Shown: piece by piece, positions 54,666 to 64,000 of the stretch | How the letters are laid out: each line of letters opens with the position of its first letter | Position numbering within the stretch: position 1 is the first letter of the stretch | Origin: Paramisgurnus dabryanus | Taxonomy: Eukaryota; Chordata; Actinopteri; Cypriniformes; Cobitidae | Length of the DNA: 64,000 nucleotides | Direction: 5' to 3' | NCBI RefSeq assembly: GCF_030506205.2 | Contig: NC_133346.1 | Coordinates: 30,391,633 to 30,455,632, forward strand | Program-made: the position numbers and the translations under genes | Notes under the pieces: generated by a model | What the model saw: the letters and a program-made list of their open reading frames with translations, nothing else | Databases searched by the model: none | What the model was told of the DNA's origin: nothing

Positions 54666-57600
54666 ATGTCAAGATCACATATATCCCAGCACATAGAGCC
54701 TTTTTTACCAGAGTACCAACACATCTCGACTGTGTCTGTTCCTCGAACAAATAAATACAGAGCACCGTCTACCTCGTCTCGTACAAATCTTATTAACATA
54801 AAATTAGAACACAATACACTAAAAGATGAAACTCAAATGTTAAAATTCGGCCTTCTTAACATTAGATCGCTTACCAATAAAGAACCTATTATCAATGAAA
54901 TAATTACTGACCAAAACTTAGATGCACTCTGTTTAACAGAGACCTGGCTTAAAGCAGACGATTACATCAGTTTAAACGAATCCACCCCACAAGACTATTA
55001 TTATAAACACGTTCCTCGCCTAAAAGGGAGAGGGGGTGGTGTAGCTACAATATACAACAAAATGTTCAAAGTAAACCATAAATCAGAACTAAAATTTAAT
55101 TTGTTTGAAATAATACTGTTAAACATGGAAATAACTGATCGTAACAACAAACAGCTTTCGTTCATTTTAGCTACCATATATAGGCCTCCGGGCCACCACA
55201 CAGATTTTCTTAAAGAAATAGCAGACTTCCTATCTGAGCTTACAGTCACTGTAGACAAAGCTCTTATCGTTGGTGATTTTAACATCCATGTGGATAACTC
55301 AAAAGATGCATTAGGACGTGCGTTTATGGATGTTCTAAATTCTCTCGGTATTAAACAAAACGTGTCTGGACCCACGCATACTCGTAAGCACACATTAGAC
55401 TTAATTCTGTCACTCGGACTCAATATTAATGACATCGAAATATCACCCCAGAGCGATGCCGTTTCAGACCATTGCCTTGTGTCATACACAATACTTCTAG
55501 ATAGGACCGCTCAGTCTACAACATGCTACAGATTAGCCAGAACAATAATTTCCACCACTAAAGATAGCTTTATTAGCACTCTTCCAGACCTGTCTCAAAT
55601 GAAACATGTAGCAGATAACCGTGAAGATCTGGATATTATAATAGAAAACCTGAACAACGTTTGCTCTAGCACGATGGATGCCGTTGCTCCCATACGAAAA
55701 AAGAGAATCAAAGGAAAAACGCCAGCTCCATGGTATGACCATCATACTGCAGCCCTTAAAAAAGTAGCTAGAAAAATGGAAAGAAACTACCGAAACACAA
55801 AGTTAGAAGTATGGCGTTCAGCATGGAAAGAGAGTGTTCAACACTACAGACAGGCTATTAAAACCGCCAGATCTACCTATCTCAGTACGCTTATTAAAGA
55901 AAATCATAACAACCCTCGTTTCCTCTTTAGCACAGTTGCGAAACTGACTAGAAACAAAGAACAAACAGAAACCAATAGTAAATTCCAACACAATAGTAAC
56001 GACTTCATGAACTTCTTTACTAACAAAATTATTTCTATTAGGGAAAACATAGAAACTACGCAAGCAGCCACCACTCAACCCAATAGTACATTTACCACTA
56101 GATTATCATACGAACATCTTGAGTCATTTAAACCTACTACAATAGAAGAGCTCTCTAAATTAGTAACGTCATCTAAATCATCGTCCTGTATATTAGACCC
56201 CATTCCCACAAAATTACTAAAAGAGGTATTTCATGTAGTGTCCGACTCGGTACTAAATATCTTTAACTCATCGCTAGAATTAGGATACGTTCCAACAGCT
56301 TTCAAACTAGCAGTTATTAGACCGCTCATTAAAAAACCAAACCTTGACCAGGGAGATCTTAATAACTTTAGACCAATCTCAAATCTACCTTTTCTTTCAA
56401 AATATTAGAAAAAATAGTGGCAAGCCAGCTACGCACATTCATAGCGAATAATAATACATATGAAAAGTTCCAATCAGGATTCAGGCCCCACCATAGCACA
56501 GAGACAGCGCTGCTTAGAGTTACAAATGACCTCCTATTAACATCCGATCGTGGTGAAATCTCAATCCTTTTATTACTAGACCTTAGTGCAGCCTTTGACA
56601 CAATAGATCACAGAATCCTACTCAATAGACTAGAAAACTATGTTGGCATCAGTGGTCAGGCGTTAGCCTGGTTTAGATCGTATCTAACCAATCGATATCA
56701 CTTTGTTTATGTAAATGAGGAAGAGTCACATCACTCCCCCGTTAAATACGGCGTACCTCAGGGATCAGTTCTAGGCCCTATCCTATTCTCGTTATATATG
56801 TTACCTCTAGGAGACATTATCAGGAAACATAACATAAGTTTTCACTGCTATGCGGATGATACCCAGCTTTACATCTCGTCACATCCTAGCGAAACCCACC
56901 AGTTTGCTAAGCTAACAGACTGCATTAGTGATATTAGGGACTGGATGGCACATAACTTTCTTATGCTAAACTCCAATAAGACAGAGATACTTATTATTGA
57001 ACCAAATCGCTCCAAACATAATATGTCAGATTACAAGTTGCCCATAGATGGCTGCACGGTGGTGCCATCTTCCACGGTTAAGAATTTAGGCGTAATGTTT
57101 GACAGCAATCTATCTTTCGATAGTCATATCTCCAACGTCTGCCGCACAGCATTTTTCCATCTTAGAAATATCTCAAAAATACGCCATATGCTGTCTGCAT
57201 CAGATGCAGAAAAGCTTATCCATGCTTTTATGACCTCTAGATTAGACTATTGTAACTCGTTACTCGGGGGATGCCATGCAAATCAGGTAAACAAGCTACA
57301 GCTGGTTCAAAACGCCGCCGCAAGAGTGCTTACTCGATCTAAAAAGTATGACCACATTAGTCCAATTCTGGCATCTTTACACTGGCTACCAGTTAAATAT
57401 CGCATACAATTTAAAATATTACTAATCACCTACAAAGCCTTAAATGGCCTAGCGCCCTCGTATATAAAAGAACTACTATCAGAATACAATCCACCACGTA
57501 AACTGCGATCACAAAATTCGGGTTACTTAATTATCCCTAGAATATCAAAAGTGTCTAAAGGTGGTAGATCCTTTTCCTACTTAGCCCCTAAGCTCTGGAA

Positions 57601-57691
57601 TGATTTACCAAATAATGTTCGAGTATCAGACACAGTCGATCAATTTAAATCTAAACTTAAGACATTCTTCTTTAACAAAGCATTCACATAG
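54666..57691 (+). pseudogene. LINE ORF2, same frameshift (copy 2)
   Basis: It carries the same break after the first RT block (A-run at about 56,399-56,402; frames 54,666-56,408 and 56,417-57,691). The second frame differs from copy 1 by one residue: Asn becomes Tyr shortly after the AFDTIDH motif. Confidence 0.88.
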
Positions 57692-58395
57692 AATGTCCAG
57701 TAAATGTACTTTTCCCGCAGTAGTTATTTTGTCTAGAACAAAGCACTCACATACCTCATACGGGTAATTTACTCTTGCCGCAATAGTTAGCCTGTCTGGA
57801 ACCGAGCTGAATTAAACCACTATAATGTATGACACTTGCATTACATGCGAACGGCCCCTACGCTAATAGAATTCTGTTTTTGTCTCCCTGTCTCGTCCTC
57901 GACTCTGAGGACAATGAGACAAACAGACCCAGTTCCTGTTGCTGTGAAGGTCATCGCACCACTAATCAACTGGCTGTCCTTCAACGTGACGCCCAACCGA
58001 TGCGCGACCAACGGCCAACGGCTGAACAAGTTTAATCCGCTTACACGCTTCCTATCCCTACCGTGTCTATATATTATAAATATAAATATTAATCTCTCCC
58101 TAGGGTTTTTTGTCCTTCTAGGATTTTTTCCCATTGGGTTTTCTCCTAGGGGGTTTTTTAGTCCCAGGGAGAGTCAGCCAACTTTGGCTTAACTTAGCAC
58201 TTTACTGTATACGTTACATTATTAATATGCTCGCTTACACGGTTTTTTATCCTTAGCCGCTATATTCTACTTCTTATACTATGTATTGATTTTCAATGTT
58301 CTCCTCTACATCTACTCATGTAAAGCTGCTTTGCAACAATTAACAATTGTGAAAAGCGTTATATAAATAAAATTGAATTGAAAAAAATTGAATAG
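57692..58395 (+). other. LINE 3' untranslated region (copy 2)
   Basis: Matches 48,054-48,757 apart from the C to T change noted for the element. Confidence 0.7.
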
Positions 58396-58968
58396 CCATG
58401 TGCCCAAGGATCCTCTAGCACAGTGGTCACCATCCCTGTTCCTGGAGATCTACCCTCCTGCCTACTTTACACCCAATCCTGCTTCAGCACACCTGCCTCC
58501 AATTTTTGGGTGACCGTGAAAAGCATGATTGGCAGGTTCAGGTGTGTTTGATTAGGGTTGGAGGCGAACTCTGCAGGAAAGTAGATCTCCAGGAACAGGG
58601 TTGGTGACCACTGCTCTAGCACTTCCGGGTGTGCCCTTCTCAGCGCTGTTTAAAGCCCGATAAGGGTCCTGCGACTGATATTGACCCCTGTGTCTTTCCG
58701 TACGTAGACACTTTGGTACTGACAACGCCTTCAGGGTGATTTTTCCGTTTACAAGCAGTCCAGTTATACTCTGCCGGATGCAGCGGTCGGAGTGTCTGCT
58801 CTGGTTGCAGGCTAAATGACAAACGGCCAGGTCCAAGAGTGTCGGCCTCTGCGCATGCCAGTGCGCTTGGTGTAACTGTTCATATCTCTTGGAAGACAAA
58901 GACACACTCTTGACAGAACAAGGAACGGCAAGCTTCTTTCAGCACAATGACCCTGGAGCTTTCGGTGC

Positions 58969-59040
58969 TCCCTGGTGGTCTAGTGGTTAGGATTCGGCGC
59001 TCTCACCGCCGCGGCCCGGGTTCGATTCCCGGTCAGGGAA
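58969..59040 (+). tRNA. tRNA-Glu-CTC: tRNA-Glu(CTC) (unit 18)
   Basis: Consensus copy; partner of unit 15 in the block duplication. Confidence 0.95.
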
Positions 59041-59131
59041 CGCGACTTTTGACGTCCGACGAGCACTTTTGTACCGTAAAGCCGAATGTGACGGCAAGAG
59101 ATGCCGCGACACGAAGAGGTAAAACTCAACC

Positions 59132-59218
59132 TCCTTCGAGCCGGATTCGAACCAGCGACCTAAGGATGGCCGGGGGATCGCCTACAGTCCTCCGCTCTAC
59201 CAACTGAGCTATCGAAGG
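59132..59218 (-). tRNA. tRNA-Tyr-GTA: tRNA-Tyr(GTA) A (unit 18)
   Basis: Consensus exons and A-type intron. Confidence 0.95.
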
Positions 59219-59451
59219 CACGGGTGCGCTTGCACCACGGATGGTCTATTTTGGCCTAGGGCGGCAGGCGCACAAAGCCACGAGGGCGAGCAGAAAAGCG
59301 AAACCGAGGCAGCCAAGGGGCAAACCTACAATCATCTGAGACGTAGTAAGAGGCTTAAGCCATTGCCCAACTAGCCCAAAGCCAGCGTGCTGACATGGCA
59401 AGCTAATTTGACGACAAGAGATGGAGCGACTTCAAGAGGAAAAGCTCTACC

Positions 59452-59538
59452 TCCTTCGAGCCGGATTCGAACCAGCGACCTAAGGATGACCAGGGGAACG
59501 ACTACAGTCCTCCGCTCTACCAACTGAGCTATCGAAGG
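59452..59538 (-). tRNA. tRNA-Tyr-GTA: tRNA-Tyr(GTA) B (unit 18)
   Basis: Consensus exons and B-type intron. Confidence 0.95.
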
Positions 59539-60465
59539 CCGAGCGTGCTAGCGGAGATTGCGACGTCAGAAGGCTCGGCCATCCTGACCCCGCAAACAGC
59601 GTAGACTAGGCTTCTTAGCGTAAGTTATCGTACTACTTTTGGAATTACTTCTGAATTAATTTTTGCGAGAGCGTGTGCTCCCTGGCTGCCGTTTGCACAC
59701 ACAACCCATCTGCAAGTAGCTTTTAACAGATGCTGCCAAAGCGTTTTTGGGTTCAATGATTGCATCCCATTTCTCATATTGTATTACGTGGCGCTCACAG
59801 GAAGAAAAATATCCATTCTAAGACTGTTACACGGCCTATGTAAGTGCATCAAACGTGTAATAACGATATTTGATAAAAACCCAATTTGATAGCCATGTGC
59901 CCAAGGATCCTCTAGCACAGTGGTCACCATCCCTGTTCCTGGAGATCTACCCTCCTGCCTACTTTACACCCAATCCTGCTTCAGCACACCTGCCTCCAAT
60001 TTTTGGGTGACCGTGAAAAGCATGATTGGCAGGTTCAGGTGTGTTTGATTAGGGTTGGAGGCGAACTCTGCAGGAAAGTAGATCTCAAGGAACAGGGTTG
60101 GTGACCACTGCTCTAGCACTTCCGGGTGTGCCCTTCTCAGCGCTGTTTAAAGCCCGATAAGGGTCCTGCGACTGATATTGACCCCTGTGTCTTTCCGTAC
60201 GTAGACACTTTGGTACTGACAACGCCTTCAGGGTGATTTTTCCGTTTACAAGCAGTCCAGTTATACTCTGCCGGATGCAGCGGTCGGAGTGTCTGCTCTG
60301 GTTGCAGGCTAAATTACTAACGGCCAGGTCCAAGAGTGTCTGCCTCTGCGCATGCCAGTGCGCTTGGTGTAACTGTTCATATCTCTTGGAAGACAAAGAC
60401 ACACTCTTGACAGAACAAGGAACGGCAAGCTTCTCTCAGCACAATGACCCTGGAGCTTTCGGTGC

Positions 60466-60537
60466 TCCCTGGTGGTCTAGTGGTTAGGATTCGGCGCTCT
60501 CACCGCCGCGGCCCGGGTTCGATTCCCGGTCAGGGAA
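60466..60537 (+). tRNA. tRNA-Glu-CTC: tRNA-Glu(CTC) (unit 19)
   Basis: Consensus copy; partner of unit 16. Confidence 0.95.
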
Positions 60538-60628
60538 CGCGGCTTTTGACGTCCGACGAGCACTTTTGTACCGTAAAGCCGAATGTGACGGCAAGAGATG
60601 CCGCGACACGAAGAGGTAAAACTCAACC

Positions 60629-60715
60629 TCCTTCGAGCCGGATTCGAACCAGCGACCTAAGGATGGCCGGGGGATCGCCTACAGTCCTCCGCTCTACCAA
60701 CTGAGCTATCAAAGG
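60629..60715 (-). tRNA. tRNA-Tyr-GTA: tRNA-Tyr(GTA) A, U5 variant (unit 19)
   Basis: Carries the U-G acceptor pair, like its partner in unit 16. Confidence 0.88.
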
Positions 60716-60948
60716 CACGGGTGCGCTTGCGCCACGGATGGTCTATTTTGGCCTAGGGCGGCAGGCGCACAAAGCCGCGAGGGCGAGCAGAAAAGCGAAA
60801 CCGAGCCAGCCAAGGGGCAAACCTACAATCATCTGAGACGTAGTAAGAGGCTTAAGCCATTGCCCAACTAGCCCAAAGCCAGCGTGCTGACATGGCAAGC
60901 TAATTTGACGACAAGAGATGGAGCGACTTCAAGAGGAAAAGCTCTACC

Positions 60949-61035
60949 TCCTTCGAGCCGGATTCGAACCAGCGACCTAAGGATGACCAGGGGAACGACT
61001 ACAGTCCTCCGCTCTACCAACTGAGCTATCGAAGG
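60949..61035 (-). tRNA. tRNA-Tyr-GTA: tRNA-Tyr(GTA) B (unit 19)
   Basis: Consensus exons and B-type intron. Confidence 0.95.
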
Positions 61036-61962
61036 CCGAGCGTGCTAACGGAGATTGCGACGTCAGAAGGCTCGGCCATCCTGACCCCGCAAACAGCGTA
61101 GACTAGGCTTCTTAGCGTAAGTTATCGTACTACTTTTGGAATTACTTCTGAATTAATTTTTGCGAGAGCGTGTGCTCCCTGGCTGCCGTTTGCACACACA
61201 ACCCATCTGCAAGTAGCTTTTAACAGATGCTGCCAAAGCGTTTTTGGGTTCAATGATTGCATCCCATTTCTCATATTGTATTACGTGGCGCTCACAGGAA
61301 GAAAAATATCCATTCTAAGACTGTTACACGGCCTATGTAAGTGCATCAAACGTGTAATAACGATATTTGATAAAAACCCAATTTGATAGCCATGTGCCCA
61401 AGGATCCTCTAGCACAGTGGTCACCATCCCTGTTCCTGGAGATCTACCCTCCTGCCTACTTTACACCCAATCCTGCTTCAGCACACCTGCCTCCAATTTT
61501 TGGGTGACCGTGAAAAGCATGATTGGCAGGTTCAGGTGTGTTTGATTAGGGTTGGAGGCGAACTCTGCAGGAAAGTAGATCTCCAGGAACAGGGTTGGTG
61601 ACCACTGCTCTAGCACTTCCGGGTGTGCCCTTCTCAGCGCTGTTTAAAGCCCGATAAGGGTCCTGCGACTGATATTGACCCCTGTGTCTTTCCGTACGTA
61701 GACACTTTGGTACTGACAACGCCTTCAGGGTGATTTTTCCGTTTACAAGCAGTCCAGTTATACTCTGCCGGATGCAGCGGTCGGAGTGTCTGCTCTGGTT
61801 GCAGGCTAAATGACAAACGGCCAGGTCCAAGAGTGTCGGCCTCTGCGCATGCCAGTGCGCTTGGTGTAACTGTTCATATCTCTTGGAAGACAAAGACACA
61901 CTCTTGACAGAACAAGGAACGGCAAGCTTCTCTCAGCACAATGACCCTGGAGCTTTCGGTGC

Positions 61963-62034
61963 TCCCTGGTGGTCTAGTGGTTAGGATTTGGCGCTCTCAC
62001 CGCCGCGGCCCGGGTTCGATTCCCGGACAGGGAA
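61963..62034 (+). tRNA. tRNA-Glu-CTC: tRNA-Glu(CTC) variant (unit 20)
   Basis: Same base 27 and base 65 changes as unit 17. Confidence 0.85.
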
Positions 62035-62125
62035 CGCGGCTTTTGACATCCGCCGAGCACTTTTGAACCGTAAAGCCGAATGTGACGGCAAGAGATGCCG
62101 CGACACGAAGAGGTAAAACTCAACC

Positions 62126-62212
62126 TCCTTCGAGCCGGATTCGAACCAGCGACCTAAGGATGGCCGGGGGATCGCCTACAGTCCTCCGCTCTACCAACTG
62201 AGCTATCGAAGG
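62126..62212 (-). tRNA. tRNA-Tyr-GTA: tRNA-Tyr(GTA) A (unit 20)
   Basis: Consensus exons and A-type intron. Confidence 0.95.
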
Positions 62213-62445
62213 CAGGGGTGCGCTTGCGCCACGGATGGTCTATTTTGGCCTAGGGCGGCAGGCGCACAAAGCCGCGAGGGTGAGCAGAAAAGCGAAACCG
62301 AGCCAGCCAAGGGGCAAACCTACAATCATCTGAGACGTAGTAAGAGGCTTAAGCCATTGCCCAACTAGCCCAAAGCCAGCGTGCTGACATGGCAAGCTAA
62401 TTTGACGACAAGAGATGGAGCGGCTTCAAGAGGAAAAGCTCTACC

Positions 62446-62532
62446 TCCTTCGAGCCGGATTCGAACCAGCGACCTAAGGATGACCAGGGGAACGACTACA
62501 GTCCTCCGCTCTACCAACTGAGCTATCGAAGG
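62446..62532 (-). tRNA. tRNA-Tyr-GTA: tRNA-Tyr(GTA) B (unit 20)
   Basis: Consensus gene. Unlike its partner unit 17, no LINE follows. Confidence 0.95.
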
Positions 62533-63459
62533 CCGAGCGTGCTAGCGGAGATTGCGACGTCAGAAGGCTCGGCCATCCTGACCCCGCAAACAGCGTAGAC
62601 TAGGCTTCTTAGCGTAAGTTATCGTACTACTTTTGGAATTACTTCTGAATTAATTTTTGCGAGAGCGTGTGCTCCCTGGCTGCCGTTTGCACACACAACC
62701 CATCTGCAAGTAGCTTTTAACAGATGCTGCCAAAGCGTTTTTGGGTTCAATGATTGCATCCCATTTCTCATATTGTATTACGTGGCGCTCACAGGAAGAA
62801 AAATATCCATTCTAAGACTGTTACACGGCCTATGTAAGTGCATCAAACGTTTAATAACGATATTTGATAAAAACCCAATTTGATAGCCATGTGCCCAAGG
62901 ATCCTCTAGCACAGTGGTCACCATCCCTGTTCCTGGAGATCTACCCTCCTGCCTACTTTACACCCAATCCTGCTTCAGCACACCTGCCTCCAATTTTTGG
63001 GTGACCGTGAAAAGCATGATTGGCAGGTTCAGGTGTGTTTGATTAGGGTTGGAGGCGAACTCTGCAGGAAAGTAGATCTCCAGGAACAGGGTTGGTGACC
63101 ACTGCTCTAGCACTTCCGGGTGTGCCCTTCTCAGCGCTGTTTAAAGCCCGATAAGGGTCCTGCGACTGATATTGACCCCTGTGTCTTTCCGTACGTAGAC
63201 ACTTTGGTACTGACAACGCCTTCAGGGTGATTTTTCCGTTTACAAGCAGTCCAGTTATACTCTGCCGGATGCAACGGTCGGAGTGTCTGCTCTGGTTGCA
63301 GGCTAAATGACAAACGGCCAGGTCCAAGAGTGTCGGCCTCTGCGCATGCCAGTGCGCTTGGTGTAACTGTTCATATCTCTTGGAAGACAAAGACACACTC
63401 TTGACAGAACAAGGAACGGCAAGCTTCTCTCAGCACAATGACCCTGGAGCTTTCGGTGC

Positions 63460-63531
63460 TCCCTGGTGGTCTAGTGGTTAGGATTCGGCGCTCTCACCGC
63501 CGCGGCCCGGGTTCGATTCCCGGTCAGGGAA
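63460..63531 (+). tRNA. tRNA-Glu-CTC: tRNA-Glu(CTC) (unit 21)
   Basis: Consensus copy, last complete one in the window. Confidence 0.95.
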
Positions 63532-63622
63532 CGCGGCTTTTGACGTCCGACGAGCACTTTTGAACCGTAAAGCCGAATGTGACGGCAAGAGATGCCGCGA
63601 CACAAAGAAGTAAAACTCAACC

Positions 63623-63709
63623 TCCTTCGAGCCGGATTCGAACCAGCGACCTAAGGATGGCCGGGGGATCGCCTACAGTCCTCCGCTCTACCAACTGAGC
63701 TATCGAAGG
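63623..63709 (-). tRNA. tRNA-Tyr-GTA: tRNA-Tyr(GTA) A (unit 21)
   Basis: Consensus exons and A-type intron; 3' flank variant as in units 12 and 14. Confidence 0.95.
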
Positions 63710-63942
63710 CAGGGGTGCGCTTGCGCCACGGATGGTCTATTTTGGCCTAGGGCGGCAGGCGCACAAAGCCGCGAGGGCGAGCAGAAAAGCGAAACCGAGC
63801 CAGCCAAGGGGCAAACCTACAATCATCTGAGACGTAGTAAGAGGCTTAAGCCATTGCCCAACTAGCCCAAAGCCAGCGTGCTGACATGGCAAGCTAATTT
63901 GACGACAAGAGATGGAGCGACTTCAAGAGGAAAAGCTCTACC

Positions 63943-64000
63943 TCCTTCGAGCCGGATTCGAACCAGCGACCTAAGGATGACCAGGGGAACGACTACAGTC
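63943..64000 (-). tRNA. tRNA-Tyr-GTA: tRNA-Tyr(GTA) B, cut by the window end (unit 21)
   Basis: The 3' half, intron and anticodon are present; the 5' part lies beyond base 64,000. Confidence 0.92.

Larger units (their letters stand above)
53249..58395 (+). mobile_element. L2-clade LINE, copy 2, inserted in array unit 17
   Basis: Same length, same position in the unit and same junctions as copy 1. Differences I noticed are A to T (47,001 versus 56,639) and C to T (48,721 versus 58,359). It is part of a 9,638-bp duplicated block and not an independent insertion. Confidence 0.9.
19841..64000. repeat. Tandem array of 1,497-bp tRNA-Glu/tRNA-Tyr/tRNA-Tyr units
   Basis: tRNA-Glu starts recur exactly 1,497 bp apart, except where one base is lost (unit 8) or elements are inserted (units 3, 14, 17). 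Taking the tRNA-Glu start as base 0, each unit has tRNA-Glu at 0-71 (plus), tRNA-Tyr A at 163-249 (minus), tRNA-Tyr B at 483-569 (minus), an AT-richer spacer and a 193-bp MITE at 949-1,141. Twenty-one units are visible and the array runs off the right edge. Spacers between genes show no other recognised gene; in particular the 117-codon minus-strand frame repeated in each unit is not supported. Confidence 0.97.

Noticed and set aside
20782..62885. CRISPR-like regular repeats
   Set aside because: The repeated unit is 1.5 kb with genes, not short direct repeats with unique spacers, and the sequence is clearly eukaryotic.
19841..64000. tRNA-derived SINE array
   Set aside because: Genes keep introns, terminators and cloverleaf pairing, there are no A-rich tails or per-copy target duplications, and the period is fixed. 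This is a tandem gene array and not dispersed SINEs.

Overview
The window looks like repeat-rich DNA from a bony fish, probably cyprinid-like. This is inferred from the element families (fish-type L1, L2-clade LINE, Tc1-like, several hAT elements, Gypsy with a SCAN-like gag, a class I endogenous retrovirus). There is no conventional single-copy protein-coding gene. Two very different landscapes meet at about position 19,840.

Region 1 (1-19,832) is a nested stack of transposable elements. The outer host is a minus-strand Gypsy LTR retrotransposon: gag at 17,606-18,841, protease at 16,962-17,486, and integrase in pieces between 1 and 2,368. Its reverse transcriptase and RNase H are missing. Two solo LTRs (16-426 and 568-978, each with 5-bp target duplications) and an 803-bp hAT-type MITE (1,126-1,928) sit in its integrase. 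A 5'-truncated LINE (2,369-3,491 continuing at 16,137-16,615) lies between the Gypsy halves. That LINE is split by an endogenous retrovirus (3,492-16,131) with two LTRs and a 5-bp CTCTG duplication. The retrovirus is split by an L1 (5,870-14,522, minus strand, 12-bp duplication). The L1 is split by a TTAA-flanked MITE, which is split by a Tc1-like element (7,280-8,839), and separately by a 1.6-kb inverted-repeat element (10,981-12,606).

Region 2 (about 19,840-64,000 and beyond) is a head-to-tail array of a 1,497-bp unit. Each unit carries one tRNA-Glu(CTC) gene on the plus strand and two intron-containing tRNA-Tyr(GTA) genes on the minus strand, plus a 193-bp hAT-type MITE. Twenty-one units are visible: 20 near-consensus tRNA-Glu genes plus one degenerate edge copy, and 42 tRNA-Tyr copies (the last cut by the window end). 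The genes keep Pol III A and B boxes and downstream T-runs, so most look transcribable.

The array was later invaded by a 3,386-bp hAT transposon (23,681-27,066; two-exon BED-finger transposase with one in-frame TAG) and by an L2-clade LINE of about 5.1 kb. The LINE appears twice (43,611-48,757 and 53,249-58,395) at the same unit position with the same ORF2 frameshift. A 9,638-bp block of LINE plus three units has therefore been duplicated. The tRNA supply genes and a retrovirus whose primer-binding site matches tRNA-Tyr thus lie side by side; any functional link is inference only.
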